From an uncultured Collinsella sp. (lineage in GTDB: Bacteria; Actinomycetota; Coriobacteriia; Coriobacteriales; Coriobacteriaceae): a DNA stretch of 5,480 bases. The stretch is from assembly GCA_902489775.1 (NCBI GenBank), contig CABUBH010000072.1, positions 1 to 5,480 of the forward strand, given 5' to 3'. The position numbers and the translations under genes are program-made. Within the stretch, counting starts at the first letter, position 1. Each line of letters starts with the position of its first letter. The notes below the pieces were generated by a model. That model was given only the letters and a program-made list of their open reading frames with translations. It ran no database searches and had not been told where the DNA came from. Positions 5,353 through 5,480 of this stretch are shown piece by piece.

Positions 5353-5378
5353 CCTCAAGGTCAACTTGAAGGTTGAGG
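5353..5378. promoter_or_regulatory. Dyad resembling a SoxR/MerR-type box
   Basis: CCTCAA (5353-5358) mirrors TTGAGG (5373-5378). Inside, TCAAG (5355-5359) pairs with CTTGA (5365-5369) around 5 bases. The SoxR box CCTCAAGTTAACTTGAGG has the same arms around 4 bases. The wider spacing makes this a candidate only. Confidence 0.35.
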
Positions 5379-5420
5379 TTCGCGGGCGTGGTTCTACAGG
5401 TGGCATCCCGCCTTTGCTGC

Positions 5421-5440
5421 AAACACAACATATTGTGTTT
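5421..5440. promoter_or_regulatory. 20-bp operator-like palindrome
   Basis: AAACACAACATATTGTGTTT has perfect 8-base arms (AAACACAA/TTGTGTTT) around CATA. Its core ACAACATATTG recurs at 5466-5476, 41 bases on (about four helical turns). This fits an operator for a dimeric repressor with a second partial site. Confidence 0.5.
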
Positions 5441-5474
5441 TCGAACATATGCTCGGGGGTGTTTTACAACATAT
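5436..5474 (+). repeat. Two TGTTTT-NN-AACATAT direct repeats
   Basis: The 15-base unit occurs at 5436-5450 and 5460-5474 with 13 of 15 bases identical, 24 bases apart, each followed by a run of five G (the second reaching the window end). Each holds a TGTT-N4-AACA dyad. A third AACATAT lies at 5427-5433. The array may continue past the window. Confidence 0.6.
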
Positions 5475-5480
5475 TGGGGG

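Larger units (their letters stand above)
5260..5480. other. Non-coding, signal-dense right edge, likely control region
   Basis: No gene with a ribosome site is visible on either strand. The minus-strand open frame 5186-5431 crosses the terminator stem and has a low-complexity translation. The stretch holds G-runs (5282-5316), a CCTCAA/TTGAGG dyad (5353-5378), a 20-bp palindrome (5421-5440) and repeated TGTTTT-NN-AACATAT units (5436-5474). It most likely precedes a gene beyond the window. Confidence 0.5.

Noticed and set aside
4243..5448. 401-codon minus-strand open frame opposite xerD
   Set aside because: Low-complexity Pro/Arg-rich translation crossing the terminator stem; antisense to an intact recombinase.
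5421..5480. Start of a CRISPR array
   Set aside because: Units are short (15 bases), only 24 bases apart, imperfect, and have no spacer-like uniform length.

Overview
The window looks like a stretch of chromosomal core DNA from a GC-rich actinobacterium, most likely of class Coriobacteriia (Collinsella-like). This is inferred from the GC-rich codon use, from protein sequences that read like that group, and from a xerD-type gene lying directly behind pyrG. The pyrG-xerD neighbourhood, usually followed by parA-scpA-scpB, is typical of actinobacteria. No phage, transposase, CRISPR, rRNA or tRNA gene is visible.

Layout, all genes on the + strand. Bases 1-302 carry no convincing gene. They hold a very long hairpin (1-100) with a terminator-like core, a stretch resembling the edge of a dispersed repeat, and a promoter with a perfect TATAAT. 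Bases 303-1784 encode a UPF0371/DUF1846 protein, followed by an intrinsic terminator. Bases 2034-2372 encode a 112-residue winged-helix regulator. Its promoter carries a 20-bp inverted repeat where the -35 box should be, and its leader of about 110 nt is rich in hairpins. A second terminator follows. Bases 2551-4212 are pyrG (CTP synthase), with a promoter and a short leader hairpin whose first arm coincides with the predicted transcription start. Two bases after the pyrG stop comes a XerC/XerD tyrosine recombinase (4215-5156), ended by a perfect 20-bp stem hairpin. Bases 5260-5480 are non-coding as far as can be seen. They are dense in G-runs, a SoxR/MerR-box-like dyad and repeated palindromes, and look like the control region of a gene starting beyond the window.

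Function. CTP synthase makes CTP from UTP, and the XerCD-type recombinase resolves chromosome dimers. The 2-base spacing suggests one transcript and coupled translation. The DUF1846 gene and the small regulator each appear to have their own promoter and terminator, so they are separate units.

Novelty. The proteins are ordinary core families. The points worth a second look are in the intergenic DNA: the possible pyrimidine-sensing start of pyrG, the operator and structured leader of the small regulator, the long hairpins at both ends, and the repeat-rich promoter-like region at the right edge.
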